The notes: generated from the sequence alone by a model not told the origin. Counted from the first letter of the stretch, positions 14,847 through 23,575 are shown. The stretch is 64,000 nucleotides of DNA from Capnocytophaga granulosa ATCC 51502 (GCF_000411115.1 NZ_KE150255.1:238490-302489), one strand, 5' to 3'. Program-made: numbers and translations.

Positions 14847-17591
14847 ATTAAGTGTTCTATCCGGTGATTTGTTTTTCTCCCATTTCAGGTCGGAGAGCAT
14901 AGAGGCCTTTATCCCTATGAAGAAGTGCCATGAATTGCGGTCGCCAAAGGGTGAAAAGCTAAAGGACATACGGAAACTGTTCAGGTCTCGCTCGAAACGG
15001 AACTGGGTATAGGTAACCCCCTTATCCTTGAAATCATACCCTGAGGACATTCCTACTCGGAACTTAGGCGTTAGGTCTATATTGCCTGACACCATAAGAG
15101 AGTTACTAGATATCATAGGGTTACGATTGGTATTGCTATACGAAAGCGAATAGGCAAGGGTCAAGTCCCACGGCATAGAAGCATTGAACAAGCGTGTGCC
15201 TTGCTGCTTTTCCTTATCTTTGTCATTGGGGTCATCTTCCTTCATGGGTTTGCTCAGATCGGTATTCATAGCCGAGCCGAAGAGATCATCGGCACGCCCT
15301 CCCGAAGCGGTATTATCCGTATTCTTGCCTTTCTTAAAGTTCTTGCTGGAGAAGGCATAGTTCAGGGTCATATTGGCATTGGTAAAGCGAAAGAGGCTCC
15401 CTCCGTTGTTGATATTGAACTTATCCAATTGTCGCCCATTGATATCTATCGCATAAGGGTTAAAGGTTGCCCCAAAATTCACCCCTAACTTATTGTCAAA
15501 CAGTTGCGTTCCTCCGGTCATATTCAGTGGGGAAAAGCGTTTGGTAACCATGTCATAACCCGAAGAAAAGTTAAGGCTATTGAGCAACATCACCTTCTTA
15601 GGTTTGGCCTCCGCCAGTGAATCTTTACCCTTCTCGCGCACCTTAGCCTCAAAGGTATTGCTTAGGGAAAAGCTCAGCGAACTGGACTCATTGCGACCAG
15701 GTGCTCCATAGAGTCCCCCTTCAAAACGGCTATAATCACGCTTAGTTCCAAAGGCATCGGCTATATAGTAGTCGTAATACTTATCAAACGAAGGCGTATA
15801 GCCATAATTCACCGAAGGGCGCATCACATGCCTAATGGCCTGTATTTTCTTATCCTTTCCAAAATCAAAAGTCCCATAGATGGTCGTTCCCAGTCCCGCC
15901 CCAAAGTTATAGGTCATATAGCGATCAAAGCCATTGATGGTGTCCTTAGTGGTCTTGTTGGTCAACTCGTCATAATCACGGTACTTGATGGTCTTGAACT
16001 GCCAAGTCTCATTGATAGAGGAGTTAAGCGATACGCTGACAAACTTGAGCACCTTGAAGTTGGTTGAGATAGGGATACTATGGCGAAAACCCGTTTGTCC
16101 TTTGGCAAACATGGTTTGTGAAAAGAAATCCCTATCGGTAGTGTTGTAGCGGTTATCCCCCTGTAGGCTATAGTTGAAGTTGATGTTCTGTATCAGTCCC
16201 TTCTTGCTCATTCCACGCTTTACAAAGGGGTAGATACGTTCCATACTCACCCGCAGGGCAGGCAAGGTCATCTGGATACTCTGCGTATTGGTATTCTGCG
16301 AGTGAGAGGCCGTAAGTGACAGATTCACCGACGGATAGGACGGAAACGTACGCGAATAGGAAATAGATGAGGAAAGCGTATTGTTCAGGAAGTTGGACGA
16401 GTTCTCTTGGTTATACGAATTCTTATAGTAAGTGGAGCTACCCAAATTCACCGATGAGGAGAAAGTGGAGAGCGGACTGGACTTAGTATCTTGAGAATGA
16501 GACCACTGTATATTGTAAATCGAGCTACGGCTGTAATCGGGGAAACCTCGCTGGCTATAGATAAGGTTTTCATAACGCACACTTAGGTTGCCCGAATACT
16601 TATAGCGCTTGCGATAAGTAGAAGCCCCCCTAAGACCATAGCTCCCATTGGTATAGTAATCTCCGGTCAGCGCCAAATCCACATAGTCGGAAATCACAAA
16701 GTAGTAGCCCCCATTCTGGATATAGTACCCCCTATCATTGACCTCCCCAAAGGTAGGAAAGAGCAAGCCCGAAGTACGTGATTCTACCATAGGGTAATAA
16801 GCAAAAGGCAGTGCAATAGGCGTAGGCACATTGGAGATATACATATTGCTAAAGCCTGCCACAATTTTCTTTTTAGGGACAAACTTAGCTTTGCGCAAGC
16901 GGATATAATAGTCAGGATCGGTAAGGTCTTCGGCAGTGGTAATCATACCCTCCTTGAAGAAATAAGTAGAGTCGTTCTCTTTTTTGATAATCTCGGCACG
17001 TATTTTGTTCTCATCCTGAGTGGTATAAGCGTTGCGGATAATGGCCTTTTTAGTTACATAGTTAAAGCGAATAGAATCAGGCTCAATCACCTGCTCCGCC
17101 TGCTTGAACACTGGCGCCTGCACCAGCTCACCCACACTGTCCTTGATACGCCCAGCGTAGGCCTCGCGCTTCTGGTAGTCAATCACGCTGATACCTGCCT
17201 TAAGATCGGTATCCTCGTAAGTAATCTGAGACTCATCGTATAGCAATACCCTATTGAGCGGCTTGCTAATGACCACACAATCCTTGGCATGATAGCGCAC
17301 CACATCGGTAAGCATGGCAGGACTTTTGCGCAGGGAATCCATCTTGAGCGTATCGGCAACCTTGCTAAGGGACGGGGTAAGGGTATCTGCCTTTGAAGTA
17401 AGCGTATCTTTCTTTCGAAACTGAGGTTTCACAAGGGAATCACTTGGCTTTAGGAGCGTATCCAAGGGAGGGAGTATAGGAGGCGTAGGGGTATGACCCG
17501 CCTGAGACATTTTCAACTCTTGTTGGGCTGAAAGTCCTATAAAGCAGGCAATCAAACTCAGGAATAAGGTATATTTTTTGTATATTTGCAA
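14844..17591 (-). CDS. lptD: LPS-assembly outer-membrane protein LptD
   Basis: A 915-residue beta-barrel protein. The start is a TTG (MQIYKKYTLFLSL) because no in-frame ATG precedes the signal peptide. An OstA-like periplasmic domain covers about residues 95-260 (RIKDSVGELVQAPVFKQAE, then ITTAEDLTDPDYYIRLRKAK). The large barrel follows, starting near PFAYYPMVESRTSGLLFPTFG and rich in alternating aromatic strands. It inserts lipopolysaccharide into the outer leaflet. The divergent amidase gene next door is the usual flavobacterial neighbour. Confidence 0.88.
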   Translation of the reverse strand: MQIYKKYTLFLSLIACFIGLSAQQELKMSQAGHTPTPPILPPLDTLLKPSDSLVKPQFRKKDTLTSKADTLTPSLSKVADTLKMDSLRKSPAMLTDVVRYHAKDCVVISKPLNRVLLYDESQITYEDTDLKAGISVIDYQKREAYAGRIKDSVGELVQAPVFKQAEQVIEPDSIRFNYVTKKAIIRNAYTTQDENKIRAEIIKKENDSTYFFKEGMITTAEDLTDPDYYIRLRKAKFVPKKKIVAGFSNMYISNVPTPIALPFAYYPMVESRTSGLLFPTFGEVNDRGYYIQNGGYYFVISDYVDLALTGDYYTNGSYGLRGASTYRKRYKYSGNLSVRYENLIYSQRGFPDYSRSSIYNIQWSHSQDTKSSPLSTFSSSVNLGSSTYYKNSYNQENSSNFLNNTLSSSISYSRTFPSYPSVNLSLTASHSQNTNTQSIQMTLPALRVSMERIYPFVKRGMSKKGLIQNINFNYSLQGDNRYNTTDRDFFSQTMFAKGQTGFRHSIPISTNFKVLKFVSVSLNSSINETWQFKTIKYRDYDELTNKTTKDTINGFDRYMTYNFGAGLGTTIYGTFDFGKDKKIQAIRHVMRPSVNYGYTPSFDKYYDYYIADAFGTKRDYSRFEGGLYGAPGRNESSSLSFSLSNTFEAKVREKGKDSLAEAKPKKVMLLNSLNFSSGYDMVTKRFSPLNMTGGTQLFDNKLGVNFGATFNPYAIDINGRQLDKFNINNGGSLFRFTNANMTLNYAFSSKNFKKGKNTDNTASGGRADDLFGSAMNTDLSKPMKEDDPNDKDKEKQQGTRLFNASMPWDLTLAYSLSYSNTNRNPMISSNSLMVSGNIDLTPKFRVGMSSGYDFKDKGVTYTQFRFERDLNSFRMSFSFSPFGDRNSWHFFIGIKASMLSDLKWEKNKSPDRTLN

Positions 17592-17630
17592 AATATAAGC
17601 AAGCCAGTGTGATTGTTCAACATTTTTTTT

Positions 17631-17638
17631 TACCTTTG
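17631..17638 (+). promoter_or_regulatory. Promoter of the amidase gene
   Basis: TACCTTTG followed by CATTT, 130 bases upstream of the amidase ATG, in the divergent region shared with lptD. The long leader is AT-rich with no evident structure. Confidence 0.4.
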
Positions 17639-17768
17639 CATTTTGAAAATCAAAGATTTAAGCAATAGGTAAAGACTTTATTTTCAGAGGTCAAACTTAC
17701 GGATATTTTTTGTATCTCAAAAGAGATAAAGGAAGTTTGTGAATGTTTTTAAAGAAATTTTATAATTA

Positions 17769-18794
17769 ATGAAAAAATATTTTTTCTATATCTTTTTATT
17801 CTTTTCCCTCTCTGCCTTGGCGCAGACAGAGACTTTTAAAATCGTCTTAGATGCAGGACATGGCGGAAAAGACCCTGGGAAAGTACATAAGAAAATATTT
17901 GAAAAGGATATTGTCCTGAAAATCATTTTGCTCATAGGTAAGGAATTAGAAAAAGACCCATTATTCAAGGTTACCTACACCCGTAAGGACGACCGCTTCA
18001 TTGAGCTATACGAGCGCGGAGCTATCGCCAATAAGGCCAAGGCTGACCTCTTCGTATCGGTACACTGCAATTCCTCCCCCAGCAAGGACGCCCATGGATC
18101 GGAGTCTTATGTCTTGGGCTTACATGCCAATGATATCAACTTTGAGGTAGCCAAGGAAGAAAACCAAGTAATCTTCCTTGAAAAGGATTATAAGGAGCGT
18201 TACGCAGGCTATGATATCAACTCCCCAGAGTCCTTCATAGGGCTTTCTATCATGCAGGAGGAGTACCTCGAACAGAGTATCCAAGCGGCCAAGCGGGTAC
18301 AATCTTCCTTGGCAGAGAACACCCAGCGCCGCGACCGTGGGGTAAAGCAGGCGGGCTTCATCGTCCTACACCAAACGTATATGCCCGCTATGCTCATAGA
18401 AACAGGATTCTTGAGTAACCAAGAGGAGCGCGATTACCTCAACTCCGCCGCAGGACAACAACAGATTGCCTCCAGCATCGTTAAGGCCATTAAGGGCTAT
18501 TATAATTGGCTAAAGAATAATAGCCAGCTAAGCAAAGAAGCAGTCGCTGCCGCCAATGGCGATCTCTTCTATCGCATACAAATAGCCACTAGCAATAAGG
18601 ACTTACCCGCAGTTCCTTCCAACTTCAAAGGGCTTAGCCCCATTCTCAAAGAGAAGATCGGCAACGCCTTCCGCTACTATTACGGCAAAGAAACCGACCT
18701 GAAGAAGATAGAAAACCTTCTGCAACTGGCTAAGAAAAAAGGCTTTACCGACGCTTTTATCGTAACTTTTATCCGTGGGAAAAGAGCAAACTAA
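17769..18794 (+). CDS. N-acetylmuramoyl-L-alanine amidase (Amidase_3)
   Basis: A 341-residue exported zinc amidase that cuts the bond between muramic acid and L-alanine in peptidoglycan. The signal peptide is at residues 1-19 (ends LSALAQ). Zinc ligands are H31 in VLDAGHGGKDPG, E45 in KIFEKDIV and H99 in VSVHCNSS. The catalytic glutamate is in AMLIETGFLSN near residue 215. A C-terminal extension of about 90 residues (from LFYRIQIATSNKDLP) resembles a SPOR-like region. The arrangement divergent from lptD is typical for flavobacteria. Confidence 0.92.
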   Translation: MKKYFFYIFLFFSLSALAQTETFKIVLDAGHGGKDPGKVHKKIFEKDIVLKIILLIGKELEKDPLFKVTYTRKDDRFIELYERGAIANKAKADLFVSVHCNSSPSKDAHGSESYVLGLHANDINFEVAKEENQVIFLEKDYKERYAGYDINSPESFIGLSIMQEEYLEQSIQAAKRVQSSLAENTQRRDRGVKQAGFIVLHQTYMPAMLIETGFLSNQEERDYLNSAAGQQQIASSIVKAIKGYYNWLKNNSQLSKEAVAAANGDLFYRIQIATSNKDLPAVPSNFKGLSPILKEKIGNAFRYYYGKETDLKKIENLLQLAKKKGFTDAFIVTFIRGKRAN

Positions 18795-18796
18795 AG

Positions 18797-18841
18797 GAGT
18801 GAAGAGTGAAAAGTGAAAAGTGAAAAACTAACAACTAACCG
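18797..18841. repeat. Heptamer array left of the kinase-like gene
   Basis: Units GAGTGAA, AAGTGAA (repeated), then AAACTAA and CAACTAA. It separates the amidase from the kinase-like gene. Confidence 0.75.
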
Positions 18842-18852
18842 CCACTAAAACT

Positions 18853-19482
18853 GTGAATAAAAATGAACTTAAAGATGTCCTTTGCGGAGCGAGCCAAGTT
18901 AGCTATGGAACTCCTATCCAAGCAATCGCCCGTTACCTTAAAAGAAGCGAAAGCTCAAGCCATAAGAGTGAAAAATCGAAGTCAATCAAAGAAGAAGAAA
19001 CAAAGAGACTCTGTCAGTGGATAGAGGAGCATAATTTTTGGTATACCCCCATTGACATCAGTAGCTTTATATCTGCTGGAGCTGAACAAAGAGTTTATTT
19101 AGAAGGAGAAAAAGATGTTTTAAAACTCAATGATGGTATTTATTATGCCACATGGTTGGATTATTTATACAATCTTTTACTTAATAACTATTTTTTCCCC
19201 GATACTGCTTATGAACTTTTAGGCTTCTACAGAGAAGATAAAACTCTATATGCAGTAGTAAGACAATCCTTTGTAAAAGAAAATGAGCCTACTTCTTTAG
19301 AGAAAGTAAAAGCCTATTTAAAAAACAATGGTTTTGAGACTATTCGTAACAATGACTATAGAAATCCTGAATTAGGTATTATTCTAGAAGACCTACATGA
19401 TGAAAATGTCCTTACCAAGGATGGTATCTTATTTTTTATTGATACTGTCTTCTATTTAGAGAATGATTTTTGGAATGATTAG
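18853..19482 (+). CDS. Putative polyvalent protein kinase-like protein
   Basis: A 209-residue protein starting at GTG (MNKNELKDVLCGASQVSYGT); no in-frame ATG is close. After a variable N-terminus (polar KSEKSKSIKEEE near residue 40) comes a compact kinase-like domain. It has SAGAEQRVYLEG near residue 75 as a glycine-loop equivalent and K91 in DVLKLND. The catalytic block is EDLHDENVL (D180, H182, N185), followed by FFIDTVF with metal-binding D197. The hydrophobic segment LLLNNYFFPDTAYELLGF is typical of the polyvalent protein kinase domains found on mobile elements. Substrate unknown. AT-richer than both neighbours and bounded by heptamer arrays. Confidence 0.6.
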   Translation: MNKNELKDVLCGASQVSYGTPIQAIARYLKRSESSSHKSEKSKSIKEEETKRLCQWIEEHNFWYTPIDISSFISAGAEQRVYLEGEKDVLKLNDGIYYATWLDYLYNLLLNNYFFPDTAYELLGFYREDKTLYAVVRQSFVKENEPTSLEKVKAYLKNNGFETIRNNDYRNPELGIILEDLHDENVLTKDGILFFIDTVFYLENDFWND

Positions 19483-19503
19483 TACCTTCTCTTATCTGTA
19501 GGC

Positions 19504-19566
19504 AGAAGTCAGAAGTCAGAGTCTGACCACTAACCACTGACCACTAACCACTAACCACTAATTTTT
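19504..19566. repeat. Heptamer array right of the kinase-like gene
   Basis: Units CAGAAGT, CAGAAGT, CAGAGTC, then TGACCAC and TAACCAC repeated five times. The strand type switches after the third unit. Confidence 0.82.
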
Positions 19567-19590
19567 ATTGGTAATTAGCCTTTAAAATCG

Positions 19591-19598
19591 TATCTTTG
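19591..19598 (+). promoter_or_regulatory. Promoter of the nucleoside phosphorylase gene
   Basis: TATCTTTG followed by CGAAA, 24 bases before the ATG at 19623. Confidence 0.6.
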
Positions 19599-19622
19599 CG
19601 AAAAGCAGTAAAAACTAAAGAA

Positions 19623-20495
19623 ATGAACAACGCTGAACTTATTCTCTCTGGAGAGGGACGTATCTATCACCTGAATATTCATGCAGAGGATATCGCCCCT
19701 ACAATTCTTTTGGTAGGCGACCCACAAAGGGTACCTGTGGTAAGTGCCCATTTTGACAAAGTGGAATTTACCGCCCACAAGCGCGAGTTTGTAACCCACA
19801 CTGGCTACTTGGGCGGCAAACGTATCTCAGTGGTTTCCACAGGAATAGGCCCTGATAACATCGATATTGTGCTGAACGAACTAGATGCACTCTTCAATAT
19901 TGACTTCAAGCAAAGAGCCCCCAAGGAAGTACATACGCCCTTGACTTTCATTCGCTTGGGAACCTCAGGGAGTCTGCAAGCAGATATTCCCGTAGATAGC
20001 ATTGTCCTTTCCGCTTTTGGCTTGGGTATGGACAACATGCTACACTCCTACAAAGACAGCCCCAAGGTGCGTGAAAGGGCTATGGAAGAGGCCTTTATCT
20101 CCCATACACAATGGCTCATGGACAAAGGGCATCCCTATATCGTAAAAGGAAGCGAGGCGCTCCTTGAAAAGCTATACACCCCTGCCGTATTCAAGGGAAT
20201 CACTGGTACCGCTCCAGGGTTCTATGCCCCACAAGGAAGGAAACTGCGCCTTGCCCCCCAAGACGAACAACTCAATGAGAAATTAGCTTCTTATACCTTT
20301 GAAGGGCATCGTATTACCAATATGGAGATGGAAACCGCCGCTATCTATGGCCTCAGCAGGCTCCTAGGTCACCAAGCGCTATCTATGAACGCTATCATCG
20401 CCAACCGTCCCTTAGGTACATTCTCTGCTGATCCTGGAAAGGCCGTGGAGAAACTTATACAATATGCACTGTCTATAGTGACCAATGACAAGTGA
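19623..20495 (+). CDS. Nucleoside phosphorylase (uridine phosphorylase-like)
   Basis: A 290-residue cytoplasmic enzyme of the PNP/UDP family that splits nucleosides with phosphate. Start ATG of MNNAELILSGEGRIYHLN. Landmarks are LLVGDPQRVP near residue 33 (phosphate binding), VSTGIGPDNIDIVLNE near residue 77, IRLGTSGSLQ near residue 107 and the NMEMETAAIYGLSRLL motif near residue 235 that contacts ribose. Preference for uridine over purines is inferred. The C-terminal residues VTNDK are encoded by the first units of an adjoining repeat array (20477-20527). Confidence 0.88.
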   Translation: MNNAELILSGEGRIYHLNIHAEDIAPTILLVGDPQRVPVVSAHFDKVEFTAHKREFVTHTGYLGGKRISVVSTGIGPDNIDIVLNELDALFNIDFKQRAPKEVHTPLTFIRLGTSGSLQADIPVDSIVLSAFGLGMDNMLHSYKDSPKVRERAMEEAFISHTQWLMDKGHPYIVKGSEALLEKLYTPAVFKGITGTAPGFYAPQGRKLRLAPQDEQLNEKLASYTFEGHRITNMEMETAAIYGLSRLLGHQALSMNAIIANRPLGTFSADPGKAVEKLIQYALSIVTNDK

Positions 20496-20527
20496 CTAGT
20501 GACTAACGACAAGTGACTAGTGATTAA
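20477..20527. repeat. Heptamer array that reaches into the phosphorylase gene
   Basis: Units GTGACCA, ATGACAA, GTGACTA, GTGACTA, ACGACAA, GTGACTA, GTGATTA. The first ones encode the protein's final residues and stop. Confidence 0.75.
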
Positions 20528-20551
20528 TAATTTAAGTTTCTCAAGCTTTAT

Positions 20552-20766
20552 AACTTACTGATTCTCAAAACATCCCCCCTACCCCCCCTCAAGGGGGGAG
20601 TTAGTAAGTAGTAGAGGTTCAATAAGTTATAGAAAGAATATTTTCCAATTAAACAAACAAATTAGGCTATTTCAACGCCCTTAAAGCTCCCCCTTTGGAG
20701 GGGGGTGAGGGAGAGGTTTTTACAAATAATTGATTATTAGTTGTTTATAATTTCAATAATAGCCTA
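20552..20766. repeat. C/G-rich repeats in a large intergenic gap
   Basis: The 694-base gap between the phosphorylase and FUSC genes begins with CCCCCCTCAAGGGGGGAG near 20583 and CTCCCCCTTTGGAGGGGGG near 20687. TTAGGCTATT near 20662 is mirrored by AATAGCCTAA near 20757. No reading frame is seen here. The right half of the gap holds a putative small RNA (20803-20975). Confidence 0.6.
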
Positions 20767-20806
20767 AAAACGAATTGCGAAACTTAAATTAATAATAAAA
20801 AAAAAA

Positions 20807-20826
20807 ATCCTCACTATGGTGAGGAT
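20807..20826. terminator. Hairpin terminator of the small transcript
   Basis: Stem ATCCTCAC with GTGAGGAT and a 4-base loop, with an A-run on the left and a T-run on the right, so it could work in both directions; the minus side has the longer U-tract. Confidence 0.8.
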
Positions 20827-20838
20827 TTTTACTTAAAA

Positions 20839-20901
20839 CTAACTGATTTCTAATGAGGTTAAAACAACTGATATAAAAACACTAAAAAAGAACTTGCTCA
20901 T
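20839..20901 (-). CDS. Candidate 20-residue hydrophobic peptide
   Basis: The ORF encodes MSKFFFSVFISVVLTSLEIS and a TAG stop. It is a short hydrophobic helix with a basic third residue, like a membrane peptide or type I toxin. The ATG lies within a 9-bp stem (TCTAATGAG), which could restrain translation. No clear ribosome-binding site is seen. Translation is unproven; a leader role or chance ORF is possible. Confidence 0.35.
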   Translation of the reverse strand: MSKFFFSVFISVVLTSLEIS

Positions 20902-20978
20902 TAGAAAAAACGTAATGGAAATGAAATACTAAAAACATTCCTTTACAGGCGGACTTTTACGTCCAAACAACAACAGTG

Positions 20979-20986
20979 CAAAGATA
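20979..20986 (-). promoter_or_regulatory. Promoter of the putative small RNA
   Basis: Minus-strand TATCTTTG followed by CACTG. No protein gene of normal size lies downstream before the terminator at 20807-20826. Confidence 0.55.
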
Positions 20987-21077
20987 TAACTTTTTCCCGA
21001 ATAAACAAGCGTTATTTTTAATTATTTTAAATAAAAGTTTTTGTTTACTGACTATCAGATAGTTATAACCCAATCTT

Positions 21078-21124
21078 ATTTCCCCCTTGCTGGCGCGAGT
21101 CACATACTCGCTTCCAAGCATGAG
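21078..21124. repeat. Dispersed motif TTTCCCCnnTGCTGGCGCGAG with hairpin, copy 1
   Basis: TTTCCCCCTTGCTGGCGCGAG is followed by a GCGAG-TCACATA-CTCGC hairpin. The same core occurs at 31153-31187 with a different hairpin loop. Confidence 0.55.
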
Positions 21125-21159
21125 AATAAAAAATATTTTTATTTTCCCCTAAGATATTG

Positions 21160-21167
21160 TACTTTTG
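21160..21167 (+). promoter_or_regulatory. Promoter of the FUSC gene
   Basis: TACTTTTG followed by CACTT, 22 bases before the ATG at 21190. Confidence 0.55.
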
Positions 21168-21189
21168 CACTTAGAACTGATCACAGCAG

Positions 21190-23433
21190 ATGAAAAGACT
21201 TGATTTTTTAGATTTTCTCAAGAGTTACGCCTTTGTTATTGGGGTAATGAAATCCTTTGCTATACTCTCCTGCGCTATAGCGGGGTGGTTCTTAGGCAAT
21301 GTATCGGCAGGGCTTACTGCGGCTACGACCATTATCATGATTGCCCCCAGCGATATCCCTGGTAACCGCAAGCACCACTTAGGCGGGATTGTCATCGCTA
21401 CCCTCTTTGTGGCTATTAGCTCCGTATCGGTGAATTTCGTTCATGCCTATGGTTCGCTCTGGCAGCTGCTTACGGTCATGGCTATACTTACCTTTTGCTA
21501 TGCTTATATCTCCCTCTATGGGGCAAGAGCGGCGATGGTCTCTATTGCTGGGATCTTCACACTCACCTTGGCTTTAGTGCGCCCTCTGGAGGGTATCCAT
21601 ATTCTCTACAATGCACTGTATATATTTTTGGCAGGGGCTTGGTATATTTTTTTAGTTCGGGTACTGATGTGGATACGTCCGCGCCAATACAGCGAACAGC
21701 TCTTGGCTATGTGTATGACCCTTACCGCCAAATATTTGCAAACACGCGCCTTGCTCATTCGTGATACTGCTCACCGCGTGGCCAACAAACAGGTACTCCT
21801 TTCCCTACAATCCTCCCTCAATGAGGAATATGAAAAGCTACGCGCGGTGCTGCTCGACTCCCGCTCCAAATCAGGTAAGACCAACTACCTACAGCGCCAG
21901 TTCCTTATCTTTATCGAGATGGTGGATATCTTTGAATTGGCTATTGCCAATCCTATCCCCTACGAAAAGGTGGATAAATATGCGGAGAAGGACGCTGTTT
22001 TCTTTGAGAAATACACGCATTTCTTAGAGGAAATCTCCCAGATACTCCTTAAAATGGCCGAGTATATAGGGGAAAGGAAGAAAGGCACCTTCTCCATTAG
22101 TCTCAAGAGTCTTTTAGAAAAGCAATTGGAGTTCAAGCAGGCTTATATTTCTATCAGCCAAGAAGGATCTTTCTCTGAAGAACAAATGCTTTTGGAGAAA
22201 ATGTACCACTATCTGGCCAAGCAAACCCAAAATATCTACAACGTACAGCAGATATTCAACAATTACTATACCCAAGAGGTGAGTTTCCGCGACGAGAAGA
22301 GTTACCGCCGCTTTGTCAGTGCCGACAACTACTCCATTAAGCGCCTAGCCGACCACTTTTCTTTTCAGTCGTCCTTCTTCCGACATGCCTTGCGCCTTGC
22401 CATTGTTACGGTCATTGGTTATTTGATAGGGAACGCCTTTGAGGTACAGAACCCTCACTGGATTCTCTTTACTGTGTATGTGATCATGCGCCCAGGTTAT
22501 GGGCTGACCCTCAAGCGCTCCAAGGATAGGGCTTTGGGTACGCTCATCGGGGCTGGATTTGCTTTTGTCTTGGTCTATATCTGTCAGTTTGTCCTACACT
22601 TGGACTACGAGATTTACAAATATATCTATGGGCTAACCATTCTCATGAGTATGCCCTTTGGTTATGGGCTATTGCAGGAGAATTTCAGTATGAGTGCAAT
22701 CTTCCTCACCCTATACATTGTCTTGGCCTATGCCCTTTTTGTTCCTGATGCGATGAGTGTGGTGCAATACCGTGTGGTGGATACGCTGATTGCCTTTGCC
22801 CTTTCGGTGAGTGCTAATTACCTGCTCTTCCCCTCTTGGGAGCATAAGAACTACAATCTGCTGATTGTCAAAAGTCTTAGAGCCAATTTAGGCTATACCA
22901 ATGAGTTAATCAAGCGGGCAGACAACCCCGAAATCACTACCGAGTACAAGGTAGCTCGTAAGAAGGCCTTCCTAGCCTTGGCCAACCTGAACGCGGGCTT
23001 GCAGCGTATGCTTCAAGAGCCTAAGTCTCAGCGGAAGAACTACAACGTCTGTAACGAGATACAGGTGCTTCAGCAGGATTTTCTCTCCTGTGTAGCGACC
23101 CTTAGCACTCAGCTCAGTGAGACGCCCTCCCCTATCGTCCGCGATCTCTTTGTTCGTGCCATACAGGAGATACAGCACAAGCTCCAGCACTGTGTAGCCC
23201 TTTTGGACGGCAAGCTGGATGAGGAGATACGCCCCTTTGACCCCAAGGTCTTCTACGAAATCCGACAGACGACCCTTGAGCTATTTGCCGAGCAAGGCAA
23301 GACCCCTCGTGCCGACAACCCCTTAGCCGCCATTCGCCCCCAAGAGATGCTCTTTTTTACCGAACAACTCAACTACCTAAGAGAACTGACGGAGAATATT
23401 GAGAAAATGATTGGTCAGTTAGGAGGTAATTAG
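21190..23433 (+). CDS. FUSC/YccS family inner-membrane protein
   Basis: A 747-residue integral membrane protein of the fusaric-acid-resistance (FUSC/YccS) superfamily. A first block of membrane helices spans about residues 15-160, with ATTIIMIAPSDIPGNRKHHL. A large cytoplasmic segment follows (about 165-400). A second block near residues 400-560 holds NPHWILFTVYVIMRPGYGLT and the signature SKDRALGTLIGAGFA. A helical C-terminus ends the protein. Family members are thought to export aromatic acids or other small toxic compounds. It is transcribed alone from its own promoter. Confidence 0.85.
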   Translation: MKRLDFLDFLKSYAFVIGVMKSFAILSCAIAGWFLGNVSAGLTAATTIIMIAPSDIPGNRKHHLGGIVIATLFVAISSVSVNFVHAYGSLWQLLTVMAILTFCYAYISLYGARAAMVSIAGIFTLTLALVRPLEGIHILYNALYIFLAGAWYIFLVRVLMWIRPRQYSEQLLAMCMTLTAKYLQTRALLIRDTAHRVANKQVLLSLQSSLNEEYEKLRAVLLDSRSKSGKTNYLQRQFLIFIEMVDIFELAIANPIPYEKVDKYAEKDAVFFEKYTHFLEEISQILLKMAEYIGERKKGTFSISLKSLLEKQLEFKQAYISISQEGSFSEEQMLLEKMYHYLAKQTQNIYNVQQIFNNYYTQEVSFRDEKSYRRFVSADNYSIKRLADHFSFQSSFFRHALRLAIVTVIGYLIGNAFEVQNPHWILFTVYVIMRPGYGLTLKRSKDRALGTLIGAGFAFVLVYICQFVLHLDYEIYKYIYGLTILMSMPFGYGLLQENFSMSAIFLTLYIVLAYALFVPDAMSVVQYRVVDTLIAFALSVSANYLLFPSWEHKNYNLLIVKSLRANLGYTNELIKRADNPEITTEYKVARKKAFLALANLNAGLQRMLQEPKSQRKNYNVCNEIQVLQQDFLSCVATLSTQLSETPSPIVRDLFVRAIQEIQHKLQHCVALLDGKLDEEIRPFDPKVFYEIRQTTLELFAEQGKTPRADNPLAAIRPQEMLFFTEQLNYLRELTENIEKMIGQLGGN

Positions 23434-23454
23434 TAGAGATATCAATATGCCAAA

Positions 23455-23482
23455 AAGCCTCTTCGCAAAAAGGAAGAGGCTT
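23455..23482 (-). terminator. Terminator hairpin downstream of FUSC gene
   Basis: Stem 23455-23464 (AAGCCTCTTC) with 23473-23482, 8-base loop; the U-tract (TTTTTGG) lies on the minus side. Confidence 0.75.
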
Positions 23483-23570
23483 ATAGTTCGCTTTTTAAGT
23501 ACCTGTTTTACAGCTTATAAAAGAGTAAAAGGACACTGTGGCTAAAGATAGTATGGAAGACTATCTTCCA
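23455..23570 (-). ncRNA. Putative small RNA (promoter, 5' hairpin, terminator)
   Basis: Minus-strand TACCTTTG (23576-23583) is followed by a transcript of about 115 bases without a start codon in good context. It begins with a perfect TGGAAGA-TAG-TCTTCCA hairpin (23554-23570) and ends with AAGCCTCTTC...GAAGAGGCTT plus a U-run. It lies antisense in the gap between the FUSC and MBL-fold genes. The right part of this 338-base gap holds the MBL promoter. Confidence 0.5.
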
Positions 23571-23575
23571 GTGTG

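Larger units (their letters stand above)
20803..20975 (-). ncRNA. Putative small RNA or mini-mRNA with terminator
   Basis: On the minus strand a TATCTTTG promoter (20979-20986) is followed after about 7 bases by a roughly 165-base transcript. Its 5' part forms a GGAC-GTAAAA-GTCC hairpin. The middle has a perfect 9-bp pair, TCTAATGAG and CTCATTAGA, about 40 bases apart. It ends in a strong hairpin (ATCCTCAC/GTGAGGAT) followed by a run of U. No ordinary gene lies on this strand. A 20-codon ORF lies inside, with its ATG in the first arm of the 9-bp stem. Confidence 0.55.

Noticed and set aside
15201..16067. Plus-strand frames within lptD
   Set aside because: Shadows of the lptD coding frame; composition is that of an antisense frame.
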